From: Bradyrhizobium guangzhouense
GTDB lineage: Bacteria; Pseudomonadota; Alphaproteobacteria; Rhizobiales; Xanthobacteraceae
Length of the DNA stretch: 64,000 nt
NCBI RefSeq assembly: GCF_004114955.1
Contig: NZ_CP030053.1
Span: 4,092,001 to 4,156,000 of the forward strand
Direction: 5' to 3'
Below, in pieces: positions 50,736 to 61,448 of this stretch (positions are counted from its first letter, which is position 1; every line of letters starts with the position of its first letter). Made by a program: the position numbers and the translations under genes. Below the pieces are notes generated by a model. That model was not told where the DNA came from. It saw only the letters and a list, made by a program, of their open reading frames with translations, and ran no database searches.

Positions 50736-50898
50736 TGGGCCGGCGGCAACGCGGTTGGGCACAATTGCGGCGAAGGGCCAAACAGCCGTTGCAATGGCGA
50801 TGGAGCACCATCTAGGCTAGGATGATTAGGGGCAGGAAGGTTTTGCCGGAGGCGAAAAGCGACGGCGGAACAACGGGATCAATCTCGAGGACAACACC

Positions 50899-51918
50899 AT
50901 GCGTGTGGCGGCAAAACTGATTTTGGCAAGCGCGATGTCCATTGCGCTGACAGGCGCGGCATGGTCGCAGACCTCGGCTGCAAAACCCGTAGCCGCCACC
51001 CAGGCCGCCCCCGCGGCAGCACCGGCTGCGGCCGCAGCTCCAGCAGCCGCCGCCCCGACGGCAGCTGCCGCGCAACCGAGCGCCGCCTTCCCGCCCCCGC
51101 CGCAACAGGCGCCGCAGCCGGCGCGCGCCGCCTGCAACAATCCGAACGCGCTGGGCGTCGCCCGCACCGTGGAGATCGACACGACAGGCGGTCCCGGCTT
51201 CGGCTTCGAGCATTTCAAGGAGCTCGACTTCCTGCGCGACAAGGAGGTCGTCCTGACCTTCGACGACGGCCCCTGGCCCCATAACACACCTGCGGTGCTG
51301 AAGGCGCTCGCCGACCAGTGCACCACCGGCATCTTCTTCTCGATCGGCAAGCATGCCACCTACGAGCCCGAGCTCCTGAAGCAGGTTTACGCAGCCGGTC
51401 ACACCATCGGCACCCACACCTGGTCGCACGCCAATCTCAACGACAAGAAGCTGAGCGAGGCGCAGCGCAAGGACGAGATCGAAAAGGGCATCAGCGCCGT
51501 GAAATGGGCGCTCGGCGGCATCTCGCCGGCTGCGTTCTTCCGCTTCCCGGCCCTGCAGCACCCGCCGGAGATGGTCACCTATCTCGGCAACCGCAATGTG
51601 GCGATCTTCTCCTGCGACATCGACTCCTTCGACTTCAAGGCCTCGAAGCCCGAGAAGGTGATCGAGACCGTGATGAAGAAGCTCGAGAACAAGGGCAAAG
51701 GCATCATCCTGATGCACGACTTCCAGAAGCACACGGCGGAAGCGCTGCCCGAGCTTCTGAACCGCCTCAAGGCCGGCGGCTACAAGATCGTGGCGATGCG
51801 TGCCAAGGCGCCGGTCGCCTCGCTGCCCGAATACGACCAGGAGCTGATGAAGGACGTCAAGCTGCCGACCGTCAGCACGCGCCCGGTCAATTCCGTGGTG
51901 ACGACCGTTTCCGAATAG
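50899..51918 (+). CDS. Polysaccharide deacetylase (NodB homology domain), exported
   Basis: This 339-residue exported enzyme has a signal peptide (ILASAMSIALTGAAWSQ) and an Ala/Pro-rich low-complexity linker (about residues 30-75). The NodB domain follows: VLTFDDGPWPHNTPAVL (the Asp pair), GHTIGTHTWSHANLN (metal His pair), FFRFPALQHPPEM, and IILMHDFQKHTAEALPEL. It removes acetyl groups from a glycan such as peptidoglycan or a surface polysaccharide. Its stop codon is 7 bp before the DHFR-like gene, so they may be coupled. Confidence 0.92.
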   Translation: MRVAAKLILASAMSIALTGAAWSQTSAAKPVAATQAAPAAAPAAAAAPAAAAPTAAAAQPSAAFPPPPQQAPQPARAACNNPNALGVARTVEIDTTGGPGFGFEHFKELDFLRDKEVVLTFDDGPWPHNTPAVLKALADQCTTGIFFSIGKHATYEPELLKQVYAAGHTIGTHTWSHANLNDKKLSEAQRKDEIEKGISAVKWALGGISPAAFFRFPALQHPPEMVTYLGNRNVAIFSCDIDSFDFKASKPEKVIETVMKKLENKGKGIILMHDFQKHTAEALPELLNRLKAGGYKIVAMRAKAPVASLPEYDQELMKDVKLPTVSTRPVNSVVTTVSE

Positions 51919-51925
51919 TCGTCAT

Positions 51926-52480
51926 TTGTCGTTCCATTTCGAAGGCTACGTCATCGTCTCGGCGGACGGCATGCTTGCCGACGCCAGCCACGTCATGCCC
52001 GACAGCCTGAAGTTCAAAGGCGACAAGCTGTTCTTCGAGCAGGCGCTCGATGGCGCGGCGCTGATCGTGCACGGCCGCAACTCGCACGAGGGTCAGCCCA
52101 ACTCACCCAAGCGCAAGCGCCTGATCCTGACCCGCAAGATCAAGGCCCTCACCGTCGATCCCGAGATGCCGAACGCGACGCTGTGGAATCCGGAACATGC
52201 AAGCTTCGAGGAGGCCTGCGCGTTTGCCGATGTCGCCTCGGGGCGGGTCGCAATCATCGGCGGTCCCGTCGTGTTCGACATGTTCATGGACCGCTACGAC
52301 ACCTTCTGGCTGTCGGAAGCCCCCCATGTGCGACTGCCCGGCGGCGAAGGCTGCTTCGTCGATGTGCCGCGGCGGACGGCGCACGAGGTGCTGGCGTCAC
52401 ATGGACTCGCGCCGGGCACGCCTTACATGCTCGACGCGGTGCATGAGGTGACGGTCACGCCGTGGCGACGGTTGGATTAG
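51926..52480 (+). CDS. Dihydrofolate-reductase-like (RibD C-terminal) protein
   Basis: This 184-residue protein resembles the DHFR/RibD-C fold. FEGYVIVSADGMLADASHVMPDSLKFKGDK opens it. HGRNSHEG is the NADP-loop equivalent, and RVAIIGGPVVFDMFMDRYDTFWLSEAP the central GG motif. It is likely an NADPH-dependent reductase of unknown substrate and not the folate enzyme. The start is TTG 51926, 7 bp after the deacetylase stop, with no ribosome-binding site; translational coupling is possible. It abuts the convergent DoxX gene. Confidence 0.78.
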   Translation: MSFHFEGYVIVSADGMLADASHVMPDSLKFKGDKLFFEQALDGAALIVHGRNSHEGQPNSPKRKRLILTRKIKALTVDPEMPNATLWNPEHASFEEACAFADVASGRVAIIGGPVVFDMFMDRYDTFWLSEAPHVRLPGGEGCFVDVPRRTAHEVLASHGLAPGTPYMLDAVHEVTVTPWRRLD

Positions 52481-52483
52481 CGC

Positions 52484-52936
52484 TCACACGTCCCCGTAAG
52501 CCGTCTCGGCCGAGCGCGTGGCGCGGCCATAGCCCATGATCATGAACAGCGCGCCGATGATCGAAAGATTCTTCAGCGCGTCGACCACCACCGCGGCGTT
52601 CTCGGGCGCGGTCTGGTTCCAGAAATCGGAAAACAGCACGGTCGAGACGGCGATGTAGATCACCATCAGCATCGCGAAGAACCGCGCGCCGAAATTCAGC
52701 GCGATCATCAGGCCTGCGATGATCTCGAGCCCGCCGATCGCAATCGCCAGCAGTTGCGGCGTCGTCATCGCGGTCGCAGTCTCGACCTGCTTGGCGTAGG
52801 GCGCGATCGCATCGGGCACCACGATCTTGCCGGCAATGAAATCGGCCGTCGCCTGGATGGCGATGAGCTTGGTCGCGCCCGTGTAGATGAACAGCACGGC
52901 GAACAGGATTCGCCCGAAAGTCACGAACGCTGGCAT
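52484..52936 (-). CDS. DoxX family membrane protein
   Basis: This 150-residue protein has four predicted membrane helices. It begins FGRILFAVLFIYTGATKLIAI, the DoxX signature with G-x-x-K. It continues with IAIGGLEIIAGLMIAL and FAMLMVIYIAVSTVLF, then LSIIGALFMIMGYGRAT. Such proteins occur in respiratory or redox-linked membrane complexes. The start at 52936 is preceded by no strong site. The gene is convergent with the DHFR-like gene and ends 3 bp from it. Confidence 0.88.
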   Translation of the reverse strand: MPAFVTFGRILFAVLFIYTGATKLIAIQATADFIAGKIVVPDAIAPYAKQVETATAMTTPQLLAIAIGGLEIIAGLMIALNFGARFFAMLMVIYIAVSTVLFSDFWNQTAPENAAVVVDALKNLSIIGALFMIMGYGRATRSAETAYGDV

Positions 52937-53049
52937 GGTCGGCCTCTTGGCAAAACGCTGAGCACGGGACGCGCTCGAGGATTATGATGAGTCCGCTTGC
53001 GGTTTTCAAACGGGGAAATGGAAAAGTACGAGTTATTCAAAAGTGGTGA

Positions 53050-53217
53050 GATGGGCACGGTGCCCCTTCTCCCCCTGTGCGAGAAGGTGGCGCGAAGCGC
53101 CGGATGAGGGGTAGCTCTCGGCGAATTCGACAAGCAACTTCACACGCGGAGACAGACCCCTCACCCGTCTCGCCGCTACGCGGCGAGCCACCCTCTCCCA
53201 CAAGGGGAGAGGGAAGA
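53050..53217. repeat. Rhizobiales-type palindromic intergenic repeat
   Basis: This 168-bp element contains GCCCCTTCTCCCCCTGTGCG, GGCGCGAAGCGCCGGATGAG and, inverted further on, CCCTCACCC together with CCCACAAGGGGAGAGGG. The arms pair to form a long hairpin. The element resembles widely dispersed palindromic units of alphaproteobacterial genomes. It fills most of the gap 52937-53227 between the DoxX promoter and the malic-enzyme stop. Confidence 0.65.
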
Positions 53218-53227
53218 TAGACCGCCC

Positions 53228-55537
53228 CTACGTAAACAACGTCGGCTGTTGCCGGGCCGCGCGCTCCTGCGCTTCGACCACCGCGACCGCCGTCATATTG
53301 AGGATGCCGCGCGCCGTGACCGAGGGCGTCAGGATGTGGGCGGTCCGCGCCGGGCCGATCAGGATCGGGCCGACGGGCAGCGCATCCGCCAGCGACTTGA
53401 TCATCTGGTAGGCGACATTGGCGGTATCCAGGTTCGGCATGATCATGATGTTGGCCTCGCCCTCCAGCTTGGAGTGCGGCAGCACCATTTTTCGGGCGGC
53501 GGCCGAGAGCGCCGTGTCGCCCTGCATCTCGCCGTCGGCTTCGATCTCCGGATGCTTCTCCTTCAGCAGCTGCGTTGCCCGGCGCATCTTGCGCGAGGAG
53601 TCGGTATCATAGCTGCCGAAATCGGAGTGCGAGACGAAGGCGATCTTCGGCTTGATGGTGAAGCGCTGGACGTGGACCGCGGCGAGCGAGGCGATCTCGG
53701 CCAGCTCTTCCGCGCTCGGATTGGGCCGCACTTGCGTGTCGGCGATGAAGAACGCGCCCTTGCTGGTGATCAGCAGCGCCAGCGCCGCATAGTCGCTGAT
53801 GCCAGGCGAGAAGCCGACGATCTCGCGGACATGACGCAGATGGCTCATATAGCGGCCCTCGACGCCGCACAGCATCGCATCCGCCTCGCCGCGCGTCACC
53901 GCGAGAGCGGCGATGACGGTGTTGTTGGTACGCACCACCGTGCGCGCCGCATCCGGCGTCACGCCGCGGCGGCCGGCGACCTCGACATAGGACTGCACGT
54001 AGGAGCGGTAGCGCGGATCATCCTCGGGATTGACGAGATCGAAATCCTTGCCCGCCTTGATCGACAGGCCGAAGCGCTTGATGCGCGCCTCGACCACCGA
54101 TGGGCGGCCGACCAGGATCGGCGTCGCCAGCTTCTCCTCCAGCACGACTTGCGTGGCGCGCAGCACGCGCTCGTCCTCGCCCTCGGCGTAGATCACGCGC
54201 ACCGGCTGGGTCTTGGCCTTGGCGAACATCGGCTTCATGACGAGGCCGGAGCGGAAGGCGAAGCGCTCGAGCAGCGCGGTGTATTCGTCGAAATTGGTGA
54301 TGGGGCGCGTTGCGACGCCCGACTCCATCGCCGCCTTCGCCACCGCCGGCGCGATGCGCAGAATGAGACGCGGATCAAACGGGCTCGGGATCAGCGAGCC
54401 TGGACCGAAGCCTTGCGTCTCGCCGGTATCAAAACCCTGCGCCACCGCATCGGACGGCGCCTCGCGCGCGAGCTGCGCGATGGCCTCGACGGCGGCGTGC
54501 TTCATCTCCTCGTTGATGGCGCTGGCGCCGACATCGAGTGCGCCGCGGAAGATGAAGGGGAAGCAGAGAACGTTGTTGACCTGGTTCGGATAGTCCGAGC
54601 GCCCGGTGCAGATCATGGCGTCGGGACGCACTTTTCGCGCTTCTTCCGGCATGATCTCAGGGGTCGGATTGGCGAGCGCCATGATGAGAGGCTTCTCGCC
54701 CATCGCCTTGGCCATCTCGGGCTTGAGCACGCCCGGTGCCGAGAGGCCGATGAAGATGTCGGCGCCGCCGATGACGTCGCCGAGCGTGCGCTTGTCGGTC
54801 TTCTGCGCATAGACCGCCTTCCAGCGGTCCATCGAGGTGTTGCGGCCCTCATGCACGAGGCCGTCGATGTCGCAGACCCAGATGTTCTTGCGCTGCGCGC
54901 CCATCGACACCAGCAGATTGAGCGTCGCGATGGCCGCGGCCCCTGCCCCCGACGCGACGATCTTGACGTCCGACAGCTTCTTGCCGTTCAGCCTGAGCCC
55001 GTTGGTGATGGCGGCGGCGACGATGATCGCGGTGCCGTGCTGGTCGTCATGAAAGACCGGGATCTTCATGCGCTCCTTCAGCCGAGCCTCGATCTCGAAG
55101 CATTCCGGACCCCGGATGTCTTCCAGATTGATGCCGCCGAAGGTCGGCTCGAGCGCAGCCACGGTCTCGACCACGCGGTCGATGGTGTCGGCGGCGATTT
55201 CGATGTCGAACACGTCGATGCCGGCGAATTTCTTGAACAGGACCGCCTTGCCCTCCATCACCGGCTTGGAGGCCAGCGGGCCGATATTGCCGAGGCCGAG
55301 CACCGCGGTGCCGTTCGAGACGACGGCGACCAGATTGGCGCGGGTGGTCAGCGTGGCGGCCTCGGCCGGGTTCTTGGCGATCTCGGTGCAGGCGGCCGCA
55401 ACGCCCGGAGAATAGGCAAGCGCGAGGTCGCGCTGGTTGGCAAGCGGCTTGCTCGCCTGGATCTCGAGCTTTCCGGGGCGCGGCAGACGATGATAGGCCA
55501 GTGCCGCCTGGTGGAGATCATCAGAATAGGACGACAT
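53228..55537 (-). CDS. maeB: NADP-dependent malic enzyme with C-terminal phosphotransacetylase-like domain
   Basis: This 769-residue fusion enzyme makes pyruvate from malate. The malic-enzyme half (about 1-430) has [46 protein letters not shown] and the cofactor-binding [16 protein letters not shown]. The Pta-like half (about 440-769) has [33 protein letters not shown] and [18 protein letters not shown], but is usually catalytically inactive and regulatory. This architecture matches Tme/MaeB-type enzymes of rhizobia. The gene is single, with repeats on its downstream side. Confidence 0.95.
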   Translation of the reverse strand: MSSYSDDLHQAALAYHRLPRPGKLEIQASKPLANQRDLALAYSPGVAAACTEIAKNPAEAATLTTRANLVAVVSNGTAVLGLGNIGPLASKPVMEGKAVLFKKFAGIDVFDIEIAADTIDRVVETVAALEPTFGGINLEDIRGPECFEIEARLKERMKIPVFHDDQHGTAIIVAAAITNGLRLNGKKLSDVKIVASGAGAAAIATLNLLVSMGAQRKNIWVCDIDGLVHEGRNTSMDRWKAVYAQKTDKRTLGDVIGGADIFIGLSAPGVLKPEMAKAMGEKPLIMALANPTPEIMPEEARKVRPDAMICTGRSDYPNQVNNVLCFPFIFRGALDVGASAINEEMKHAAVEAIAQLAREAPSDAVAQGFDTGETQGFGPGSLIPSPFDPRLILRIAPAVAKAAMESGVATRPITNFDEYTALLERFAFRSGLVMKPMFAKAKTQPVRVIYAEGEDERVLRATQVVLEEKLATPILVGRPSVVEARIKRFGLSIKAGKDFDLVNPEDDPRYRSYVQSYVEVAGRRGVTPDAARTVVRTNNTVIAALAVTRGEADAMLCGVEGRYMSHLRHVREIVGFSPGISDYAALALLITSKGAFFIADTQVRPNPSAEELAEIASLAAVHVQRFTIKPKIAFVSHSDFGSYDTDSSRKMRRATQLLKEKHPEIEADGEMQGDTALSAAARKMVLPHSKLEGEANIMIMPNLDTANVAYQMIKSLADALPVGPILIGPARTAHILTPSVTARGILNMTAVAVVEAQERAARQQPTLFT

Positions 55538-55783
55538 GCGGTCTCTTGCCTCGCGTTACCGGCCTCAAAATGCATCATCCGGAGCGGCCATCCAAGCGGA
55601 TGGTATTTCCGGGTCGTGGAAACGGGATGAAGCACGGCCGCAGGCCCGGTGGCAACATCCGATTGCGCCGCCATCAACAGGGCCAGCCGTCAAATATTTG
55701 AAAGCGCTGGCTTTCCCTGGACCTTGCGATGTTTCCTCAATATGGCAGCTTGCGCAGCGCACAACGAGCAACTGGAGCTGGTA

Positions 55784-57751
55784 ATGAAGCGGATCCTGAT
55801 CGGCCTGATCGTCGCAGCCGTGCTCGCCGCAGGCGGATGGTTCGGCTTCAACCTCTATGTCCGGCACCGCGTCACCGCCGAGATCGAGGCGGCGTTCGAG
55901 CAGGTGCGCTCAGGCGGCGGCAAGGCAAGCCACGGCAAGATCGGGTTCGATCTGCCGAGCCGGACGCTGACGATCGAGGACATCGATGTCGAGCCGGGAC
56001 GGCCTCCCCTGGCCGGCGTCAAGGCTGCGAGCTTCAAGGCGGTCGGTGTTCGCCAACTCGACGAGGCGCACATCGCGGCCGACAATGTCGAAATCGAGGG
56101 CGCGGAGTTGGCGATCGATGGAGCCGCAGGTGCGGCGAGCATGAAGCTGACTTACAAGATCCCACGGATCGCATTGACCGGATATTCCGGGCCCGCCCGC
56201 ATGCAGGGCGCGCCAGCCTCTGACTCGATTATCGACGCATATCGGTTTGGGCTCGAGCAATTCGCAGCCATGACCGCCGGCTCCCTAAGCATCCCAACCA
56301 TAACCGCCGCCATGACCGGCATCACCGGAGGAGGAACCGGCGACATTACGTATTCGGGGTTGACGTTCCGCAACATCGATCACGGCAAGATTGAAACGGC
56401 AAAGGTCGAGCGCGCTCTTGTCACCATCAATGTGCAGCAGCCGCGTCCGGATAAAGTCACCTCGGGATTCTCCGACGCGACGATCGACGATTTCGACGCA
56501 AACGTCGTGATCGCCGCCCTCAATCCGGAAAAGACTGACGACGACAGCTATCGCCGTGTTTATCGACGGATATCGACCGCATACGATATGACGTCGACTG
56601 CCGGCATCGGCGCGAAAATCGGCCGCATCCTGGTCGAGGACATCGCGTATCGGCCGTCGAAGTTTCGTCCTGCAGAGCTGCTCGCTGTTCTGCCAAAGGA
56701 TCCGTCTGCATCTCAGAATCCGGCGCGGATGCGCGAATTGATGGAGAAGCTCGCGAACATCTACGAGGGCGCGCGGGTCGGCAAGGTGACATTAACCGAT
56801 TTGTCGATGAATACACCGCAGGGGACCGGCAAGCTCAACGCCGTCACATATTCCGAAGGCGATTTCGCACTGGAAGGCCTCGATGCACCGGCGCCGCAGG
56901 GTCAATTCAAGATGGAGCGGTTCGCGTTGAAGTCCTTCAGCGTCACCAACCTGATCCGCTGGGCCGCGGACCTCACGAAAAACGCCGGGCGGCCGCCCTC
57001 GCCGGATCAGATGCTGGGGCTGTTCGGCGTGCTCGCAGGCGCGGAGATCAAGGGCGTGGTTGCACCCTTCAAGAACACCAAGAAACTGGTCACGATCGAC
57101 ACGATGAGCCTGGACTGGGGGCAGCTGGTCGGCTCGATCCCGAGCAAGGCGCATGTGGTTGCGAAATTCGTCACGCCGACCGATCCATCCGATCCGAAGC
57201 AGCTTCCGTTGATGGCCAGTGGGATCGACAAGCTCGCGATCGACCTCGATCTCGGCGCCGAGTGGCGCGAGGCGTCCAACAGCCTCGCGCTTGCGCCGGC
57301 GACCCTCGACATCGGAGGGATTGCAAGAGCGCAATTGGGCATCACGCTCGGCAACGTCCCGCGCGAGGTGTTTTCGACCGATCCCGCGCAGCTCATGGGC
57401 CAGGCAGCCAGGATCGAGGCAGGCTCGCTCGCCTTCTCGCTGCGCGACAATGGCGGCGTCGAGGCCGCAGCGACGCAATACGCACGGAGCAAAAACGTCA
57501 GCCGCGACGCCGCACGCCAGGCGCTCGCCGACAACGTTAGGGCACATCGGGAGGACATCGCCGCCGACAATCCGGAAGCGGGCGCGGCGGTGGACGCGAT
57601 CGCAGGTTTCATCGAGACCCCAGGCCAGACGCTCGTCATCAAGCTGACGCCTCGCGCCAAGGCGCCGCTGATGCAGATCATGCAGCTCCTGCAAACCGAT
57701 CCTGGAAACGCGCTGGCGCAATTCAAGATCGAGGCGTCGACGGGGCTGTAA
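55784..57751 (+). CDS. Large membrane-anchored periplasmic protein of unknown function
   Basis: This 655-residue protein has one N-terminal membrane helix (ILIGLIVAAVLAAGGWFGFNLYV) and a long periplasmic part dominated by beta strands. Sample segments are KIGFDLPSRTLTIEDIDVEPGRPP, IHITTDNV-type LDEAHIAADNVEIEGAELAID and GSLAFSLRDNGGVEA. The alternation of strands around DIDV, NVEI and TLDIGG recalls AsmA-like or DUF945-like envelope proteins, though no clear family motif is visible. The start at 55784 follows GGAG; the frame is open further upstream. It lies alone, before a repeat and aspS. Confidence 0.65.
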   Translation: MKRILIGLIVAAVLAAGGWFGFNLYVRHRVTAEIEAAFEQVRSGGGKASHGKIGFDLPSRTLTIEDIDVEPGRPPLAGVKAASFKAVGVRQLDEAHIAADNVEIEGAELAIDGAAGAASMKLTYKIPRIALTGYSGPARMQGAPASDSIIDAYRFGLEQFAAMTAGSLSIPTITAAMTGITGGGTGDITYSGLTFRNIDHGKIETAKVERALVTINVQQPRPDKVTSGFSDATIDDFDANVVIAALNPEKTDDDSYRRVYRRISTAYDMTSTAGIGAKIGRILVEDIAYRPSKFRPAELLAVLPKDPSASQNPARMRELMEKLANIYEGARVGKVTLTDLSMNTPQGTGKLNAVTYSEGDFALEGLDAPAPQGQFKMERFALKSFSVTNLIRWAADLTKNAGRPPSPDQMLGLFGVLAGAEIKGVVAPFKNTKKLVTIDTMSLDWGQLVGSIPSKAHVVAKFVTPTDPSDPKQLPLMASGIDKLAIDLDLGAEWREASNSLALAPATLDIGGIARAQLGITLGNVPREVFSTDPAQLMGQAARIEAGSLAFSLRDNGGVEAAATQYARSKNVSRDAARQALADNVRAHREDIAADNPEAGAAVDAIAGFIETPGQTLVIKLTPRAKAPLMQIMQLLQTDPGNALAQFKIEASTGL

Positions 57752-57763
57752 GACGGGCGGTGG

Positions 57764-57893
57764 CGTGTCCCGGACGCGCTGCAGCGTGTAACGCTGCCGC
57801 GCAGAGCCGGGACCCAGGACGGCCGCGGTTCGCCGAAGGATGGGCCCCGGCTCAGCAGCGCATCACTGCGTGCTGCGCTGCGTCCGGGGCACG
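57764..57893. repeat. Dispersed intergenic palindromic repeat, copy D
   Basis: This is a full copy of the element at 3711-3845: outer arms GTGTCCCGGACGC and GCGTCCGGGGCAC, inner arms GCAGAGCCGGGACCCA and TGGGCCCCGGCTC. It fills the gap between two convergent genes, 12 bp after one stop and 10 bp before the other. Confidence 0.82.
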
Positions 57894-57903
57894 AGGCTCA
57901 ACC

Positions 57904-59673
57904 TCACTTCTGCGGCAGGTTCACCCGCACATGCAGCTCGCGGAGCTGCTTGGTCGTGGCTTCCGACGGCGCTCCCATCAAGAGGTCGGCGTATTGCTGG
58001 TTCATCGGGAACAGCGAGATCTCGCGCAGATTGTTGGTGCCGCACAGCAGCATGACGATGCGCTCGAGGCCGGCGGCCATGCCGCCATGCGGCGGTGCAC
58101 CGTACTGGAACGCGCGATACATGCCGCCGAACCGCTCGACGACCTCCTGCTCGCCATAGCCGGCGATCTCGAATGCCTTCACCATCGCCTCGGGCACATG
58201 GTTGCGGATGCCGCCCGACGCCATCTCGTAGCCGTTGCAGGCGATGTCGTACTGGAAGGCCTTGATGGTCAGCGGATCCTGCGACTTCAGCGCGTCGAGG
58301 CCCCCTTGCGGCATCGAGAACGGGTTGTGCGAGAAGTCGACCTTCTTGTTCTCCTCGTCATACTCGTACATCGGGAAGTCGACGATCCAGGCGAACGCGA
58401 ACTGATCCTTGTCGATCAGGTTCAATTCCTCACCGACCTTGGTGCGCGCCATGCCGGCGAACTTCCAGAACTTCTCCGGGTCTCCAGCCACGAAGAACGC
58501 GGCATCGCCCTCCTTGAGATGGAGCTGTTCGCGGATCGCGGCCGTGCGGTCCGGGCCGATATTGTTGGCGAGGGGACCGGCGCCCTCACCGCCCTCGCGC
58601 CACATGATGTAGCCGAGACCGGGCTGGCCTTCGCCCTGCGCCCACGAGTTCATGCGGTCGCAGAAGGCGCGGCTGCCGCCGCCCTTGCCAGGGATTGCCC
58701 AGACCTGGTTCTTCGGGTCCTCGAGCATGCGCGCGAACACCTTGAAGCCGGAGCCGCGGAAGTGCTCCGACACGTCCTGCATCTCGATCGGGTTGCGCAG
58801 GTCCGGCTTGTCGGTACCGTATTTGCGCAGTGCCTCGGCAAACGGAATCCGCGGCCAGTTTCTGGTGACACGCTTGCCGTTGGCGAACTCCTCGAACACG
58901 CCGGTGATGACCGGCTCCATCGCGGCGAACACGTCGTCCTGGGTGACGAAGCTCATCTCGACGTCGAGCTGGTAGAACTCCGGCAGACGATCGGCGCGCG
59001 GGTCCTCGTCGCGGAAGCAGGGCGCGATCTGGAAGTAGCGGTCGAAGCCCGACATCATCAACAGCTGCTTGTACTGCTGCGGGGCCTGCGGCAGCGCATA
59101 GAACTTGCCGGGATGGATGCGCGAGGGCACCACGAAGTCACGCGCGCCCTCCGGCGAGGAGGCCGTCAGGATCGGCGTCTGGAATTCGAAGAAGCCCTGC
59201 TCCTTCATCCGCTTGCGCAGGGAGTCGACCACCGCGCCGCGCGTCATGATGTTCTGGTGCAGCTTCTCGCGGCGCAGATCGAGGAAGCGGTACTTCAGCC
59301 TGATATCCTCGGGATAGTCCTGATCGCCGAACACCGGCAGCGGCAGGTCGCCGGCAGGTCCCAGCACCTCGATCTCGCTGACATAGACCTCGACCTTGCC
59401 GGTGGCGAGATCGTCGTTGTCCGTGCCCGCCGGACGCCGGCGGACCTTGCCGTCCATCCGCACCACGAACTCCGAGCGCAGCTTTTCGGCCAGCGCGAAC
59501 GCCGTCGAGTCCGGGTCGACCACGCACTGGGTCAGGCCATAATGGTCGCGCAGGTCAATGAACAGCACACCGCCATGGTCGCGAACGCGATGGACCCAGC
59601 CCGAGAGGCGGATGGTCTCGCCGATGTTGCTCTCGCGGAGCGCGCCGCATGTATGTGACCGGTAGCGATGCAT
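57904..59673 (-). CDS. aspS: Aspartate--tRNA ligase
   Basis: This 589-residue class II synthetase charges tRNA-Asp. It has an N-terminal anticodon-binding OB fold ([20 protein letters not shown]), the class II motif 2 [20 protein letters not shown], a bacterial-type insertion domain, and motif 3 [14 protein letters not shown] near the end. The start at 59673 gives [13 protein letters not shown], the normal N-terminus of AspRS. In relatives it may also charge tRNA-Asn. It has its own promoter region facing selO. Confidence 0.97.
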   Translation of the reverse strand: MHRYRSHTCGALRESNIGETIRLSGWVHRVRDHGGVLFIDLRDHYGLTQCVVDPDSTAFALAEKLRSEFVVRMDGKVRRRPAGTDNDDLATGKVEVYVSEIEVLGPAGDLPLPVFGDQDYPEDIRLKYRFLDLRREKLHQNIMTRGAVVDSLRKRMKEQGFFEFQTPILTASSPEGARDFVVPSRIHPGKFYALPQAPQQYKQLLMMSGFDRYFQIAPCFRDEDPRADRLPEFYQLDVEMSFVTQDDVFAAMEPVITGVFEEFANGKRVTRNWPRIPFAEALRKYGTDKPDLRNPIEMQDVSEHFRGSGFKVFARMLEDPKNQVWAIPGKGGGSRAFCDRMNSWAQGEGQPGLGYIMWREGGEGAGPLANNIGPDRTAAIREQLHLKEGDAAFFVAGDPEKFWKFAGMARTKVGEELNLIDKDQFAFAWIVDFPMYEYDEENKKVDFSHNPFSMPQGGLDALKSQDPLTIKAFQYDIACNGYEMASGGIRNHVPEAMVKAFEIAGYGEQEVVERFGGMYRAFQYGAPPHGGMAAGLERIVMLLCGTNNLREISLFPMNQQYADLLMGAPSEATTKQLRELHVRVNLPQK

Positions 59674-59869
59674 GGTCGTCCCAAAATCAATGTCGGAGGA
59701 TACGAATCGGACGGCCTGAAACGACCGGTCCGACGTTGCGGCAGGGTTTACCCCGGGAGGACCAAGGCGGCAACCGAGGGAACGCTCTGTTTTGGGCCCC
59801 GAAGGCCCCTTTTTGGACCATTTGGGCCCAAGCCTTTGCCATCAGGCGTTCCAGCCCTATCTTGAGGCC

Positions 59870-61342
59870 ATGACGGTCCATTTCCCCTTCCAGAACTCCT
59901 ATTCGGCGCTGCCGGACAGCTTCTTTGCCCGGGTCGCGCCGACCCCCGTATCCGCGCCCCGGCTGATCAAGTTGAACCGGGCCCTGGCCGTCCAGCTCGG
60001 GCTCGATCCTGATCTGCTGGAGACCCCTGAGGGCGCCGAGATCCTGGCCGGCAAGACGGTTCCCGCAGGAGCTGATCCCATTGCCATGGCCTATGCCGGC
60101 CATCAGTTCGGGCATTTCGTGCCCCAGCTCGGCGACGGCCGCGCCATCCTGCTCGGCGAGGTCATCGACCGTGACGGCGTGCGTCGTGACATTCAGCTCA
60201 AGGGCTCTGGTCCCACCCCGTTCTCGCGCCGCGGCGATGGCCGCGCCGCCCTCGGGCCGGTCTTGCGCGAATACATCGTCAGCGAAGCCATGTTCGCGCT
60301 CGGCATTCCCACCACGCGCTCGCTCGCCGCCGTCGTCACCGGTGAGCACGTCATCCGCGAGACCGCGCTGCCCGGCGCGGTGCTGACGCGCGTCGCCTCG
60401 AGCCATATCCGCGTCGGCACCTTCCAGTACTTCGCCGTCCGCCGCGACACCGATGCGATCCGCCGGCTCGCCGACCACGTCATCGCCAGGCATTATCCGG
60501 ATCTGCTCCACGCGGAGCGGCCCTATCACGCCCTGCTCGCCGCAATCGTCGCACGGCAGGCCGAGCTCATCGCGCGCTGGCTGCTGGTCGGCTTCATCCA
60601 CGGTGTAATGAACACCGACAACAGCTCCATATCAGGCGAGACCATCGATTACGGCCCCTGCGCCTTCATGGATGCCTACAACCCCGCGCAGGTATTCTCG
60701 TCGATCGACGAGATGGGCCGCTACGCCTATGCCAACCAACCGCGCATCGGCTTGTGGAATCTGACACGCCTCGCCGAATGCCTGCTGCCGCTGTTCTCTG
60801 ATGACCAGGAGAAGGCGGTCGCGGAAGCGCAGGACATCCTCGGCGCCTTCAGCGAGACGTTCAGTGCCGCCTACCAGGCCGGCCTGCGCAGCAAGGTCGG
60901 CCTGTTCACGGCGCGCGATGGCGACGAGGCGCTGATCCAGGATTTGCTCGACGCGATGGCCAAGAACCAGGCCGACTTCACCCTCACCTTCCGCAAGCTC
61001 GGCGATGCCGCAGCCGATGACGGCGCCGATTTGCGCGCACAGTTCATGGAGCCCGCAGCGTTCGACGAGTGGGCCGGCCGCTGGCGCGCGCGTATCGCGC
61101 TGGAGCCGCAGACGCCGGCGGAACGGCGAGCGGCGATGCACGCCGTCAATCCGATCTTCATTCCACGCAACCACCGCGTCGAGGCCGTGATCCAGGCGGC
61201 GGTGAACGACGACAATTACGCGCCGTTCGAGGAATTGGTGAAGGTGCTGGCGAAGCCCTACGAGGACCAGCCGGACTACGCCGCCTACGCCGATCCGCCG
61301 CTGCCGGACCAGCTCGTGTTGCAGACGTTCTGCGGGACGTAG
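59870..61342 (+). CDS. selO: Protein adenylyltransferase SelO (YdiU family)
   Basis: This 490-residue pseudokinase-fold enzyme transfers AMP to protein targets. It has the diagnostic [20 protein letters not shown], the nucleotide loop [19 protein letters not shown], the segment [11 protein letters not shown], and [28 protein letters not shown] (NTDN and the metal DYGPC motif). The C-terminus is FCGT, matching the redox Cys end of the family. The start at 59870 follows GAGG closely. It is divergent from aspS with a gap of about 200 bp. Confidence 0.96.
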   Translation: MTVHFPFQNSYSALPDSFFARVAPTPVSAPRLIKLNRALAVQLGLDPDLLETPEGAEILAGKTVPAGADPIAMAYAGHQFGHFVPQLGDGRAILLGEVIDRDGVRRDIQLKGSGPTPFSRRGDGRAALGPVLREYIVSEAMFALGIPTTRSLAAVVTGEHVIRETALPGAVLTRVASSHIRVGTFQYFAVRRDTDAIRRLADHVIARHYPDLLHAERPYHALLAAIVARQAELIARWLLVGFIHGVMNTDNSSISGETIDYGPCAFMDAYNPAQVFSSIDEMGRYAYANQPRIGLWNLTRLAECLLPLFSDDQEKAVAEAQDILGAFSETFSAAYQAGLRSKVGLFTARDGDEALIQDLLDAMAKNQADFTLTFRKLGDAAADDGADLRAQFMEPAAFDEWAGRWRARIALEPQTPAERRAAMHAVNPIFIPRNHRVEAVIQAAVNDDNYAPFEELVKVLAKPYEDQPDYAAYADPPLPDQLVLQTFCGT

Positions 61343-61358
61343 CAAAGAGCTCCGCTTC

Positions 61359-61388
61359 GTAGGGTGGATTAGCGAAGCGTAATCCACC
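61359..61388 (-). repeat. REP-like 30-mer, inverted copy L1
   Basis: This copy is the exact reverse complement of the copies at 61417-61446 and 62020-62049. Each 30-mer contains an internal palindrome (GGTGGATTA/TAATCCACC around CGCTTCGC). It begins 17 bp after the selO stop and forms with L2 a pair of inverted repeats separated by 28 bp. Confidence 0.85.
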
Positions 61389-61416
61389 ACTTCTCTCAGC
61401 ACACGGCAAGTAAAGA

Positions 61417-61446
61417 GGTGGATTACGCTTCGCTAATCCACCCTAC
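61417..61446 (+). repeat. REP-like 30-mer, copy L2
   Basis: This 30-bp copy is identical to that at 62020-62049 and inverted relative to 61359-61388. It ends two bases before the RAYT stop codon. With the right copy it forms a direct repeat bracketing the transposase gene. Confidence 0.88.
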
Positions 61447-61448
61447 AG

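Noticed and set aside
59780..59830. Hairpin GGGCC/GGCCC followed by T5 upstream of selO
   Set aside because: No plus-strand gene lies before it; the stem is only five pairs. It may be an attenuator for selO but there is no supporting leader ORF, so it is not listed as a feature.
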